Below the pieces are notes generated by a model that ran no database searches, was not told the DNA's origin, and saw nothing but the letters and a program-made list of their open reading frames with translations. This document shows, in pieces, positions 51,620-60,869 of a stretch of DNA of 64,000 nucleotides (position 1 is the stretch's first letter; every line of letters begins with the position of its first letter). Source of the DNA: Bacteroidia bacterium (GTDB taxonomy: Bacteria; Bacteroidota; Bacteroidia; SpSt-205); NCBI GenBank assembly GCA_026003215.1, contig BPGV01000001.1:857001-921000 (forward strand). Direction: 5' to 3'. The translations under genes were made by a program, and so were the position numbers.

Positions 51620-52741
51620 CTAAGCCGTAGCGCTGGCTCGCATTATCGGCCGATACCGCGAGTCGCGTTCCACCGGCTCATAGCCGGCCGATTGGATAAG
51701 ATGCTCCAACTCTTCCGTACTCATGGCCGGATGCTCCTCGCCTCCAGCCATGCTATAAATCTTGGTGGTATCGTCTATTGTGCCATCCAAATCATCTACC
51801 CCAAAAGCCAAACTCATCTGCGCCGCGACCCGGCCAATCATCGGCCAATAAGCCTTTAGATGGGGAATATTGTGCAGGTAAAGCCGGCTCACCGCGTAGT
51901 TTTTAAGGTCTTCTATGAGAGATACTTCGCCGATATGGGAGAGCGCGTTATTTTCATGGCGGTATTTGAGGGGTATAAAGCAGTTGAATCCGCCTGTCTC
52001 GGCTTGCAGCTCGCGCAGGAGGCGCATGTGATGCACCCGGTGCTCATACCGCTCTATATGGCCATAGAGCATAGTAGCATTAGAAGGAATGCCCAGCTCG
52101 TGGGCTGTGCGATGGATTTCTAACCATTCTTCGGTAGAAGCCTTGGTAGCACAGATTTGCTTGCGTATGTCGGGATGAAAAATCTCTGCGCCTCCGCCGG
52201 GGATAGAGTCTAAGCCTGCGTCTTTCAGCGCCAGAAGCCCCTCCCGATAACTCAGGCGGGAGCGCGCACACATCACTTTGAGCTCTACTGCAGTAAAAGC
52301 CTTTACATGGATATCGGGCAAAATGCGCTTGATGCGTCGGATAATATCCGCATAGTATTCAATCCCTCGCTTGGGATGCACCCCCCCCACAATATGCACT
52401 TCGGTTACGCCGGTGCCTACGTACCGCTGGGCTATCGCTTCTATTTCTTCGGGGGTATATTCCCAGCCGCCAGGCTCGCCGGGCTTGCGCGCAAAAGAGC
52501 AAAAAGCACACTCGTAAACGCAAATATTTGTCGGCTCTATGTGGAAGTTTCGGTTGTAGTAGGCTTTTTTCCCGTGAAGCCTTTCTCGCACCAACGTAGC
52601 CAAAGCCGCTAAATAACCCAAGTTATCGCAGGTATACAGAAAAAGGGCCTCTTCGTCGGAGAGGGGATGACCCTCGGCGACTTTTTCCCACAAGGCTATT
52701 TCCTGACGAGAAAGGCCCGGTAGAGGCGCAATACTATCCAT
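51620..52741 (-). CDS. mqnE: Aminofutalosine synthase (radical SAM, MqnE)
   Basis: 373 residues from the ATG at 52741 (MDSIAPLPGLSRQEIAL); the track start is a run-on. The radical SAM site is CVYECAFC (CxxxCxxC). HIVGGVHPKRGIEYYADIIRRIK and the C-terminal AFGVDDLDGTIDDTTKIYSMAGG distinguish MqnE from the related MqnC. It makes aminofutalosine from 3-enolpyruvylbenzoate and SAM. A weak TAC-TTTG box precedes the start. Head of a minus-strand operon with a phosphatase and mqnA. Confidence 0.93.
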   Translation of the reverse strand: MDSIAPLPGLSRQEIALWEKVAEGHPLSDEEALFLYTCDNLGYLAALATLVRERLHGKKAYYNRNFHIEPTNICVYECAFCSFARKPGEPGGWEYTPEEIEAIAQRYVGTGVTEVHIVGGVHPKRGIEYYADIIRRIKRILPDIHVKAFTAVELKVMCARSRLSYREGLLALKDAGLDSIPGGGAEIFHPDIRKQICATKASTEEWLEIHRTAHELGIPSNATMLYGHIERYEHRVHHMRLLRELQAETGGFNCFIPLKYRHENNALSHIGEVSLIEDLKNYAVSRLYLHNIPHLKAYWPMIGRVAAQMSLAFGVDDLDGTIDDTTKIYSMAGGEEHPAMSTEELEHLIQSAGYEPVERDSRYRPIMRASATA

Positions 52742-52827
52742 ACCCAGCAAAGTACAACAAAAACGGGAAGACGAACGAGTACTTTCTCGTAAGCACCCAG
52801 AAGGTAGCAAAGTTGGCGGGGAGTTTG

Positions 52828-52835
52828 TACTTTCG
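52828..52835 (+). promoter_or_regulatory. -7-like box TACTTTCG for leuS
   Basis: One mismatch to TAnnTTTG, 6 bases before the ATG at 52842. Confidence 0.5.
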
Positions 52836-52841
52836 CCCCCC

Positions 52842-55634
52842 ATGTCCTTCGCTGCGCTGGATAAGAAGTGGCAAGCCCGATGGGAAAAAGAAGGTATCTA
52901 CGAAGTGGGCGAAGACCCCACCCGGCCCAAGTATTATGTGTTGGACATGTTCCCTTATCCCTCGGGAGCCGGTCTACATGTAGGACATCCCCTCGGGTAC
53001 ATAGCCACCGACATTATCGCTCGCTACAAGCGTCACCAGGGCTATGCGGTACTTCACCCCATGGGCTTTGATTCCTTTGGGCTGCCGGCCGAACAGTATG
53101 CCCTACGCACCGGCATACCTCCCGCCCTCACCACCGAAAAAAACATCCAGCGCTATACCGAGCAGCTCAAACGAATTGGATTAGGCTACCCGTGGTCGCG
53201 TGCCGTACGCACCAGCGACCCCAAATACTACCGATGGACCCAGTGGATATTCTTACAGCTTTTTTCGCATTGGTATGACAAAAAAGCACAAAAAGCTCGC
53301 CCCATCTCAGAGTTGGAAGCCATTTTTGCTCAAGAAGGGAACCTCCGCGCAGAAGCAGCTACAGATTTCGAAGATCGCTTTACCGCGGAGGAGTGGAACA
53401 GCTGGCCAGAGCGTAAGCGCTACGAAATCCTCCTTCACTATCGTTTAGCCTATCCCCAAGAGGCCTTAGTCAACTGGTGCCCGGCCTTGGGTACTGTCTT
53501 AGCCAATGAAGAAGTCAAAGACGGCCTTTCGGAGCGTGGCGGCCATCCGGTCTATCGCGTGCCCATGCGCCAGTGGTTTTTGCGGATTACGGCTTATGCC
53601 GACCGGCTCTTAGACGGGCTCCAAGAGCTGGATTGGCCCGAAGCCATCAAAGAGCAACAAACCCACTGGATAGGCCGCTCCGAAGGCGCTTACATAGATT
53701 TCATGGCAGAGGCCCCCACAGGCGAAAAAGTATCCCTTCGAGTCTTTTCTACTCGCCCAGACACCCTTTGGGGTGCTACTTTTTTGGTATTAGCCCCAGA
53801 GCATCCGCTGGTAGAGAAGCTCACAGCCCCAGACAAACAAAGCGAAGTACAGGCTTACCAGACTCAGGCTCGTAACCGCACCGAACGCGACCGCTTGATT
53901 GGCGGGGGCACCCCCACAGGGGTATTTTTAGGCAGTTACGCGCGCCATCCCTACACCCAGGAGAAGCTGCCGATATACATCAGCGACTACGTGCTCATGG
54001 GCTACGGCACAGGGGCCATCATGGCGGTGCCCGCTCACGATGCGCGCGACTGGGCCTTTGCCAAGCACTTCAGCTTGCCTATACGCTCTATCATAGCGGG
54101 CATCTCCGCCGACGAGGCTCCCTACGAAGCCAAAGAAGGACGCCTTATAAACTCCGACTTCCTGACGGGGCTCTCGGTGCCCGAGGCTATCCGCACCATC
54201 CGCCAAAAACTCTCAGAAGACGGAAATGGGGCCCCCACCGTGCAATATCGCCTGCGGGACGTGGTGTTTTCACGCCAGCGCTACTGGGGTGAACCCTTCC
54301 CGATTGTATGGTGGGACGGCCTCCCTTACCCCCTCCCCGAAGAAGAACTCCCCGTAGCCCTCCCCCCCATAGACAAGTACGAACCCACCGGCGATGGACG
54401 CTCCCCCTTAACTCGCCTCACGGAGTGGATTGCCCACCCCAGCGGCGGCACCCGCGAAACCGACACCATGCCCGGCTGGGCCGGCTCCAGCTGGTATTTC
54501 CTCCGCTATGCTGACCCCCACAACGACAAGGCTTTGGCCACCCCCGAGAAACTCCACTATTGGCTCCCCGTAGACCTTTACGTGGGCGGGGCCGAGCACG
54601 CCGTCGGCCACCTCCTCTACGCTCGCTTCTGGACGCACTTCCTCTATGATATCGGCATCAGCCCCGTCAAGGAACCCTTCCGCAAGCTCGTCAATCAAGG
54701 CATGATCTTAGGCCGCTCCATGCTCATTTATAAGCGGAAGGACGCTCCAGTCTTTGTCTCCGCCGACACAATCCCCCCCGAAGAAAAAGCGAACTACCTC
54801 CCTGTACGGGTAGATATTTCCCTCACCGACGATACCCGCATAGATATAGAAGGCTTCCGCCGCTGGATGCCCGAATACGCCGAAGCTACCTTCCTCCCTA
54901 ACCCCCAGGGCGCGTTTCATGGGGAGCCCCTGATTGAAAAAATGTCCAAATCCTTCCACAACGTGGTGACCCCCGATGAGCTGTGCGAACGCTACGGCGC
55001 CGATGCCTTCAGACTCTACGAGATGTTTCTGGGACCGCTTACCCAAACCAAGCCCTGGGACCCCCGCGGCATACAAGGCACCTACCAGTTCGTGCGGCGG
55101 CTGTGGCGCTTCCTCACCGGAATCGACGCCGTAGAACCCACCCAAGCGCTCTTTACCGATGAAGAACCCTCCTTTGAAGAGCTCCACCTCCTCCATGCCA
55201 CCCTCAAACGCGTGACAGAGGATATAGAACGGCTCAGCCTCAATACCTGCGTCTCCCACTTTATGATATTTCTCAACGAAATGCAGCAGCTATCGTGTAG
55301 AAAGAAAGCGATATGGCGTCCCTTCTTGGTTATTTTGGAACCTTTCGCACCTCATATTGCCTCGGAACTGTGGGAACGTCTCGGGGAAACACAGCCTATA
55401 TACACCGCCCCTTGGCCCCAGCCCGAAGAAAAGTACCTCGCCGTAGCTGAAATCGAGTATCCTATCTCGGTGAATGGAAAGCTGCGGTTTCATCTGCGGC
55501 TACCCGCTGAGGCTTCCCCCGAAGAAATAGAAACCCGCGTACGCCAAGACGAGCGCCTACCCCGCTACCTCAACGGTAAAACTATCAAACGAGTCGTGGT
55601 GGTGCCCGGGAAAATCGTCAATATTGTGGTCTGA
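52842..55634 (+). CDS. leuS: Leucyl-tRNA synthetase
   Basis: 930 residues. HIGH-type HVGHPLGY near residue 47, CP1 editing domain in the middle, WFLRYADP and KMSKS (KMSKSFHN) near 700, then an anticodon-binding domain. Charges tRNA-Leu and edits mis-activated residues. Ends TGATG into fmt. Divergent from mqnE. Confidence 0.97.
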   Translation: MSFAALDKKWQARWEKEGIYEVGEDPTRPKYYVLDMFPYPSGAGLHVGHPLGYIATDIIARYKRHQGYAVLHPMGFDSFGLPAEQYALRTGIPPALTTEKNIQRYTEQLKRIGLGYPWSRAVRTSDPKYYRWTQWIFLQLFSHWYDKKAQKARPISELEAIFAQEGNLRAEAATDFEDRFTAEEWNSWPERKRYEILLHYRLAYPQEALVNWCPALGTVLANEEVKDGLSERGGHPVYRVPMRQWFLRITAYADRLLDGLQELDWPEAIKEQQTHWIGRSEGAYIDFMAEAPTGEKVSLRVFSTRPDTLWGATFLVLAPEHPLVEKLTAPDKQSEVQAYQTQARNRTERDRLIGGGTPTGVFLGSYARHPYTQEKLPIYISDYVLMGYGTGAIMAVPAHDARDWAFAKHFSLPIRSIIAGISADEAPYEAKEGRLINSDFLTGLSVPEAIRTIRQKLSEDGNGAPTVQYRLRDVVFSRQRYWGEPFPIVWWDGLPYPLPEEELPVALPPIDKYEPTGDGRSPLTRLTEWIAHPSGGTRETDTMPGWAGSSWYFLRYADPHNDKALATPEKLHYWLPVDLYVGGAEHAVGHLLYARFWTHFLYDIGISPVKEPFRKLVNQGMILGRSMLIYKRKDAPVFVSADTIPPEEKANYLPVRVDISLTDDTRIDIEGFRRWMPEYAEATFLPNPQGAFHGEPLIEKMSKSFHNVVTPDELCERYGADAFRLYEMFLGPLTQTKPWDPRGIQGTYQFVRRLWRFLTGIDAVEPTQALFTDEEPSFEELHLLHATLKRVTEDIERLSLNTCVSHFMIFLNEMQQLSCRKKAIWRPFLVILEPFAPHIASELWERLGETQPIYTAPWPQPEEKYLAVAEIEYPISVNGKLRFHLRLPAEASPEEIETRVRQDERLPRYLNGKTIKRVVVVPGKIVNIVV

Positions 55635-56560
55635 TGCGTCTCGTCTTTATGGGTAATGGGGCCTTCGGGATACCGACACTCCATCACTTAGTGGCCTCCC
55701 CACATAAGATTATGACTGTAATAACCAACCCCGATAAGCCCGCTGGCCGAGGACACAAGCCCACCCCTACCCCTATCAAACAGGCCGCACAGGCCCTCAA
55801 CCTTCCCGTTTGGGAAGTAGAAAGCCCCAAAGACCCGCATCTACCCGAACGCTTAGCGGCTTTACAAGCCCACGCTTTTGTCGTAGTGGCCTACCGCATC
55901 CTGCCAGAAGTTATCTGGAAGATTCCACCATTCGGGGCTATCAACATTCATCCCTCGCTCTTGCCAGACTACCGAGGCCCCGCACCTATCCCGTGGACCA
56001 TCATCTGCGGAGAAACCTATACCGGCGTCACTACCTTCCGCATACAAGCCGGGGTAGACACCGGGGAAATCCTCCTCCAGCGCAAGTATCCTTTGCCAGA
56101 AACTTGGGATGCCGGCCAGTTAGAACGGTTCCTTGCAGAAATGGGGGCCAGCCTTCTCTTAGAAACGCTGGAGGGTTTGGCCTTAGGTACGCTTACGCCC
56201 CAGCCCCAACCCGAAAAACCCAACGCCCCCTATGCCCCTAAGCTCACCGCCCAGAATACCCGCATCTTTTGGAACCAGCCCGCCGAAAAGGTGTATAACT
56301 TCATTCGGGGGCTTGCCCCTTCGCCGCGAGCTTGGACCCTCTTTCAAGGGAAGCGGCTCCAAATCCTCCGGGCTGAAAAAGTGCCTCGGCACACCCACCA
56401 CCCGCCCGGCACCCTCTGGCAGGAAGGAAACGACCTCTTAGTCGCCTGTCAAGAGGCCCCCCTCCGCCTCTTAGAAGTCCAACTGGAAGGACGCAAGGCT
56501 ATCACAGGAGCCGAGTTTGCCCGAGGATTTGTCAAAAATCACTTTCTCGCCGTGGAATGA
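55634..56560 (+). CDS. fmt: Methionyl-tRNA formyltransferase
   Basis: 308 residues. NIHPSLLPDYRGPAPIPW is the formyl-transfer signature and the N-terminus MRLVFMGNGAFGIPTL the cofactor-binding start; a C-terminal OB-like domain follows. Formylates initiator Met-tRNA. The start overlaps the leuS stop by one base and the stop overlaps the MarR start (ATGA), so three genes are coupled. Confidence 0.96.
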   Translation: MRLVFMGNGAFGIPTLHHLVASPHKIMTVITNPDKPAGRGHKPTPTPIKQAAQALNLPVWEVESPKDPHLPERLAALQAHAFVVVAYRILPEVIWKIPPFGAINIHPSLLPDYRGPAPIPWTIICGETYTGVTTFRIQAGVDTGEILLQRKYPLPETWDAGQLERFLAEMGASLLLETLEGLALGTLTPQPQPEKPNAPYAPKLTAQNTRIFWNQPAEKVYNFIRGLAPSPRAWTLFQGKRLQILRAEKVPRHTHHPPGTLWQEGNDLLVACQEAPLRLLEVQLEGRKAITGAEFARGFVKNHFLAVE

Positions 56561-57138
56561 CCCACATAGAACAAATAGCTGCAGCCGTGGAAAGGCTCGC
56601 CCATCTCTTCAAAGCCATAGAATGGGATGTAGCCTTCCCCAACAAGCTGACGCCGCTCCAGCGCCAAATCTTGTGGTTTGTGCATACCTTCCCCCATCGG
56701 GCACGAGCCACATACATGGCCCAGTACTTTGGTGTGCGCAAGCCAACCATCAGCATCGCTATCAGCCTTCTGGTCAAAAAAGGCCTCCTCACCCGCCACG
56801 AAGACCCCCATAACCGCCGTAGCGATATTTTACACCTCACCGACAAAGCCCAGACACTCCTCGAAAACCTCCACCTAACTGCCTTGCAGGAACCCCTCCA
56901 AAAACTCACCCCCGATGAACAACAGAAGATCCGTTCTGCCCTCTACCTTCTCTTAGAACGCTACTTGGAGACTGGCTTGGTAGAAGAAGTATATATGTGC
57001 CGTACTTGCGGGCACTATCAACATGAACCGCCTTATTGTCTCCTGTTGCGAAAGTCGCTTCCGCTGGAGGAGCGGCGCACACTTTGCCCGGAACATACCC
57101 TCCTCCAAGGATCCCCCCCTAAGAAGGCTTCTCGTTAG
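56557..57138 (+). CDS. MarR-family regulator with C-terminal four-cysteine zinc site
   Basis: 193 residues. A winged helix (about 30-100; YMAQYFGVRKPTISIAISLLVKKGLL and RRSDILHLT wing) is followed by a helical dimer segment and a C-terminal CRTCGHY...YC...LCPEH (C148, C151, C161, C177), a probable structural or sensing zinc site. Coupled to fmt by ATGA; its target genes are unknown. The 3' end overlaps aroK by 20 bases. Confidence 0.88.
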   Translation: MTHIEQIAAAVERLAHLFKAIEWDVAFPNKLTPLQRQILWFVHTFPHRARATYMAQYFGVRKPTISIAISLLVKKGLLTRHEDPHNRRSDILHLTDKAQTLLENLHLTALQEPLQKLTPDEQQKIRSALYLLLERYLETGLVEEVYMCRTCGHYQHEPPYCLLLRKSLPLEERRTLCPEHTLLQGSPPKKASR

Positions 57139-57649
57139 AGGAGGCTAACAAGCGGCGTTCTACCCATCCCAGCAAAGTGGCCTCGGGCAATTGCTCCACA
57201 GGCCAGTGTAGGTCTGCTGCCCGATAGTAATGCCGCCGCACTAAAAAAAGCCGCACCCAGGCAAGAGGAGGCCTCTGTAGGAGTAATGGACGACTCCCCG
57301 CCTCCCGCTCAAGCCGTTCCATAAGCAAAGGCACTGGCAAGTCTACCCATACGACATATCCGTGCCGACGCAAATACTCTACCCGTCCTGGCGCAGCGGG
57401 ATACCCCCCGCCGATAGCCCATATCCCCCTGTGCCCTTCCTGTAAGAGCGTATCTATGGTTTGGGCTTCTATGTTTCGGAAGGTCCTTTCCCCCTCGGCA
57501 AACCACTCAGATATGCTGCGTCCTGTGCGCCGGACAATCTCTTCATCTGTATCTACATACGACACCCGTAAAAGCGTGGCCCATTTACGGGCATAAGTAC
57601 TCTTTCCTACGCCCGGCAGCCCTATCAGAAAAACGCGCGGCGGCCTCAA
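57119..57649 (-). CDS. aroK: Shikimate kinase
   Basis: 176 residues. Walker A GLPGVGKST, DTDEEI (Mg/substrate DxD) and the arginine RTFR motif with GGG loop match AroK. Phosphorylates shikimate for chorismate synthesis, which feeds aromatic amino acids and the futalosine pathway here. Overlaps porD by 4 bases and the convergent MarR gene by 20. Confidence 0.95.
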   Translation of the reverse strand: MRPPRVFLIGLPGVGKSTYARKWATLLRVSYVDTDEEIVRRTGRSISEWFAEGERTFRNIEAQTIDTLLQEGHRGIWAIGGGYPAAPGRVEYLRRHGYVVWVDLPVPLLMERLEREAGSRPLLLQRPPLAWVRLFLVRRHYYRAADLHWPVEQLPEATLLGWVERRLLASSNEKPS

Positions 57650-58536
57650 GGCCCTTCCTCCTGCAGAAGGTTTTCATACACACTCAGGTTATTGGGATCT
57701 AAAAGCTTCATCGCCGCTACGAAACGCTGCTTCTGCTCGGGAAGCGACTTACGAAATATCTGCATAAGCTCCGTCCCCTTCGTATCTACAAAAAGCCGTA
57801 TGAGCGTACTGTTAGGATTTTCTTGGCTAAACTTCACCATATCCTGCAAAACTTGCAGAAGTACTTCCCGGGCCGCCGCGGGATCTTTATGCATCTTGTC
57901 CAATCCCTCCCGATGATAGCGATAAATGAACGAATGAAAATTTTTGTAGCTGGTATTTAATAGGTTTTCCAATACCCAGTAGCGGGACCGAAGGAAGTTG
58001 CCGGCCGGCTGCCAGCCGGGCTCAGCCGTGTTGGCTGCCGCCAAGTTGAGCATTTGCTGCGCCTTCTGGAAAAAAGGCAGGCCCGCCTCCGGCCCAAAAC
58101 TGTCATAATCCATACCTAAAATCATGTACGCATAAAAGTTCAGCAGGGCAGTAAGGTTGCTTACAAAAGTATTTTCGGAAAACTGGAGCGTTTGGGTGGG
58201 ATTATAGTCTATTTTGAAGTCCGGGTCGTTGAAGTTGAAAGTAAGCGTCTCATAGGTACTCCCATACACGGGCCGAATAGCCTGCACCTGCATCGTCCCC
58301 TCAAAGCGCGTGGGATTAGGCAGGGCTGTAATCACAATATTGAAAAGGCACTTAATGCGCTCGTTGGGGGCGAAAACATCCTCAGAAAAGCGGTTAGTGC
58401 TCAGATACTGCGTAATATCCTGTTGGAGCTGCTGCAGGACGGTCCGGTCTATCCCCTGAATGCCCGGGGCCTGGATATTGACCACGGGTAAGAGTTCCTG
58501 CGCCCAGAGCAGGCTAAGGCTGACCAGCACTCGCAT
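57646..58536 (-). CDS. porD: T9SS protein PorD (DUF4835)
   Basis: 296 residues with a signal peptide (MRVLVSLSLLWAQELLP). LTALLNFYAYMILGMDYDSFGPEAG and the helical C-terminal part match DUF4835/PorD, a periplasmic protein needed for type IX secretion in Porphyromonas. Genes bamD-rpoZ-coaBC-porD lie in the order seen in many Bacteroidetes. It explains export of the four sorting-domain proteins in this window. Overlaps coaBC by 23 bases. Confidence 0.9.
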   Translation of the reverse strand: MRVLVSLSLLWAQELLPVVNIQAPGIQGIDRTVLQQLQQDITQYLSTNRFSEDVFAPNERIKCLFNIVITALPNPTRFEGTMQVQAIRPVYGSTYETLTFNFNDPDFKIDYNPTQTLQFSENTFVSNLTALLNFYAYMILGMDYDSFGPEAGLPFFQKAQQMLNLAAANTAEPGWQPAGNFLRSRYWVLENLLNTSYKNFHSFIYRYHREGLDKMHKDPAAAREVLLQVLQDMVKFSQENPNSTLIRLFVDTKGTELMQIFRKSLPEQKQRFVAAMKLLDPNNLSVYENLLQEEGP

Positions 58537-59728
58537 GCGCTATAAAAGTAAGCATTTCGCGGGCGAGCTGCCCCTTAGGCGCCAAGGGTAGCTCCCGACG
58601 CTCCCCCCTCGGCCCTAAGAGCACCAGCACATTCGTAGGCGAACCCATGCCGGTCCGCGGCGTAATAGGATTGAACGCTATCCAGTCGGCTTTCTTTCTG
58701 CGGCGCTTTTCTTCGGCCAAAGCCTCTTGGCCCGCCTCCTCCAACGCAAAACCTATAAGGAGCTGATGCGGTTTTTTATGCTCGCCTGCCCAAGCCAAAA
58801 TATCGGGCGTAGGCACCAAAGCAAGAGAAAGCCCTTCGGAAGTTTTTTTATGCTTACCGGGCCAACTTTCAGCAAAGGTATAATCACTTACAGCCGCCGC
58901 AAAAATTAGCCAGTCATATTCGGCATAATATGCCTGGAAAGCTTCAAATAGCGCCTGCGCCGTAGGGGCAAAAGTCACTTGAAAAAGCCCTTTATGAAAA
59001 CGTACTTCTGTGTAAGCGGAGAGGACATGCACTGTTTCGGCTCCTAAGATATAGGCGGCTTCGGCCAGGGCGCGGGCCATCTGACCGGTAGAACCGTTGG
59101 AGAGAAAGCGCACCGCATCCCAGGGCTCTCGGGTTGCCCCAGCCGTAAGGAGGACTTTTTTGCCCTTGAGGAGGGGCTCCGCTACGGCGCTTTCTACCGC
59201 CAAACGTATCCGATAGAGGGAAGCTAATCGGCCTACCCCTTCGCTGCCGCTGGCTAAAAAGCCCTTCCCGGGCGGAATAATCGTCACATGGGGGAGCCTA
59301 CGCAAGCGCTCGAGGTTCGCTTGGGTGGCCGGGTGTCGGTACATTTCGGTCTCCATGGCTGGGGCAATAAGGACGGGCTTCCGCGTGGCTAAAAAAATAG
59401 CGGAGAGGAGGTCATCACAGAAACCCTGCGCCAAGCGCGCAAGCGTATGGGCCGTGGCCGGCGCTATCAAAAGCACATCGGCACGTTTGGCTAAGGCGAT
59501 GTGCTGGGTCCATTCCCCCGGCGAAGCGCCGCTCTCCGGCGTAGTCCATATCTCTCGTAGTACAGGCCGCCGCGTAAGCACCTCAAGCGTAAGTGGAGCG
59601 ACAAACTCCGCCGCCGCTCGGGTTAGTATCACGGTCACCTCATGGCCCGCCTTCTGAAGTGCACGCACCAGCAGCGGGGCCTTATAGGCCGCTATGCTGC
59701 CCGTAACCCCTAAAAGAACATGCGCCAA
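58514..59728 (-). CDS. coaBC: Bifunctional phosphopantothenoylcysteine decarboxylase/synthetase
   Basis: 404 residues. The N-terminal flavoprotein half (GVTGSIAAYKAPLLVRAL, IAPAMETEMYRHPA) decarboxylates, and the C-terminal half (LTAGATREPWDAVRFLSNGSTG) ligates cysteine to phosphopantothenate, in CoA synthesis. Starts 3 bases after rpoZ and overlaps porD by 23 bases. Confidence 0.96.
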   Translation of the reverse strand: MAHVLLGVTGSIAAYKAPLLVRALQKAGHEVTVILTRAAAEFVAPLTLEVLTRRPVLREIWTTPESGASPGEWTQHIALAKRADVLLIAPATAHTLARLAQGFCDDLLSAIFLATRKPVLIAPAMETEMYRHPATQANLERLRRLPHVTIIPPGKGFLASGSEGVGRLASLYRIRLAVESAVAEPLLKGKKVLLTAGATREPWDAVRFLSNGSTGQMARALAEAAYILGAETVHVLSAYTEVRFHKGLFQVTFAPTAQALFEAFQAYYAEYDWLIFAAAVSDYTFAESWPGKHKKTSEGLSLALVPTPDILAWAGEHKKPHQLLIGFALEEAGQEALAEEKRRRKKADWIAFNPITPRTGMGSPTNVLVLLGPRGERRELPLAPKGQLAREMLTFIAHASAGQP

Positions 59729-59731
59729 GTT

Positions 59732-60100
59732 TTAGGCCGATTCAGACGATTGTGCCGGCGGATCGTTCTTAAGCTTCTCCCAGATGGCAATGAGGGTAGG
59801 CTTAGGGAGCGCCCGGTAAATCTCTACCCATTGCCGTATCTCGGCTTGTAGCTCACGCATCGCCTCCTCATCGCGCAGCGCAATATCCTCTTGCGTATCT
59901 AACTCCCGTAGCTTCTCTCGCAGCTCCTCCGTAAGCTCCGATAAAATTTGTTCTGAACGCCGACTGATATCCACTACGACCTCATAGATATTCCCCCGCG
60001 GCGAGTGCCGCAAAAGCTTATCTATCGGAACCGCCTCTATCTCATGCGGCACGCCCAACGCCTCAGCGAGGGACTTGTAATACTCTCTGCGTGTGCTCAT
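59732..60100 (-). CDS. rpoZ: RNA polymerase omega subunit, Bacteroidetes type
   Basis: 122 residues from the ATG at 60100 (MSTRREYYKSLAEAL). GNIYEVVVDISRRSEQI and YRALPKPTLIAIWEKL match the omega-like subunit of Bacteroidetes, usually annotated RpoZ. A TACCTTTG box at 60149-60156 would give a leader of about 40 bases. Overlaps the end of bamD by 38 bases. The track start adds 17 residues from a TTG. Confidence 0.85.
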   Translation of the reverse strand: MSTRREYYKSLAEALGVPHEIEAVPIDKLLRHSPRGNIYEVVVDISRRSEQILSELTEELREKLRELDTQEDIALRDEEAMRELQAEIRQWVEIYRALPKPTLIAIWEKLKNDPPAQSSESA

Positions 60101-60869
60101 ATTGGCTTTGTAAAGAAGGCAGAAACCGACTGGACGGATATTCCCGTACAAAGGTACGATAAAACTCTTCTGCCTCGCGAAAACGCGGAAGCTGTTTCTC
60201 CTGCACGCTATGTTCGGCCATCAAGAAAGCCGCCATAGCTCGCTTATACGCGGCTTCCTCCCGCAGATCCGCCTGCGTACCATACGTCAAAAAATCGCCA
60301 TACAATACGGCAGCCGCCCGATACCGCCCAATTTTATAAAATACCTCCGCCGCATGAAAGGCCTTAAGCTCAAGCTTGCGTTCCAGCTCCCGAAGCATGC
60401 TCTCCGCTTCTTCTACATGCTTCCCCTGGGGATAGAGGGTAAGGTACACTTGGAGCTGGTCAATCGCTTTTTTGGTCTCCCGCTGGTCGAAGTCGTAGTC
60501 ATTAGAAAGGCGATAGTTCATGAGGGCTTGCATGAAAAGAGCTTCTTCGGCGCGAGGGCTGAGGGGATATTCTTCTACCAGCTGGCCAAAGTATCTTTCT
60601 GCCGCGTAGTAGTCTTTGAGGTGCATGCGCGCCAGTGCCAGGTGATACAAGACCTCAGCGCCGCGCAAGCTCCCTCGGTACAAGCCCACCAGCTCTTCCA
60701 TCAGCTGCGAGGCCGACTCGTACTGCTTACGGCGGAAGTACCCAAAAGCCGCCGAGTCCCTATCCGCCAAACTCTTGCTTTTAGCCAATCGCCGATACGG
60801 GTCGCACCCACTGACCCACCATAGCCCCTCCCCCACCAAGAACCACAGCAGTAGCGTTTGGATTCTCAT
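60063..60869 (-). CDS. bamD: Outer membrane protein assembly factor BamD
   Basis: 268 residues. Lipobox WWVSGC marks a lipoprotein; TPR-like repeats (AEVLYHLALARMHLKDYYAAERYF, RAEEALFMQALMNYRLS) and AIDQLQVYLTLYPQGKHVEEA match BamD. It works with BamA to insert outer membrane proteins. Overlaps rpoZ at its 3' end and pntB at its start. Confidence 0.92.
   Translation of the reverse strand: MRIQTLLLWFLVGEGLWWVSGCDPYRRLAKSKSLADRDSAAFGYFRRKQYESASQLMEELVGLYRGSLRGAEVLYHLALARMHLKDYYAAERYFGQLVEEYPLSPRAEEALFMQALMNYRLSNDYDFDQRETKKAIDQLQVYLTLYPQGKHVEEAESMLRELERKLELKAFHAAEVFYKIGRYRAAAVLYGDFLTYGTQADLREEAAYKRAMAAFLMAEHSVQEKQLPRFREAEEFYRTFVREYPSSRFLPSLQSQYEHTQRVLQVPR
60149..60156 (-). promoter_or_regulatory. 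-7 promoter box TACCTTTG upstream of rpoZ
   Basis: Exact match inside bamD, 48 bases before the rpoZ ATG. Unlike most boxes here it would give a normal 5' leader, or it may be chance. Confidence 0.4.

Noticed and set aside
58866-58880. TACCTTTG box on the minus strand inside coaBC
   Set aside because: No start codon or gene begins near it; likely a chance match within coding sequence.
60210-60824. Plus-strand ORF of 204 codons opposite bamD
   Set aside because: Antisense to a clear BamD lipoprotein with TPR repeats; no independent evidence for the ORF.
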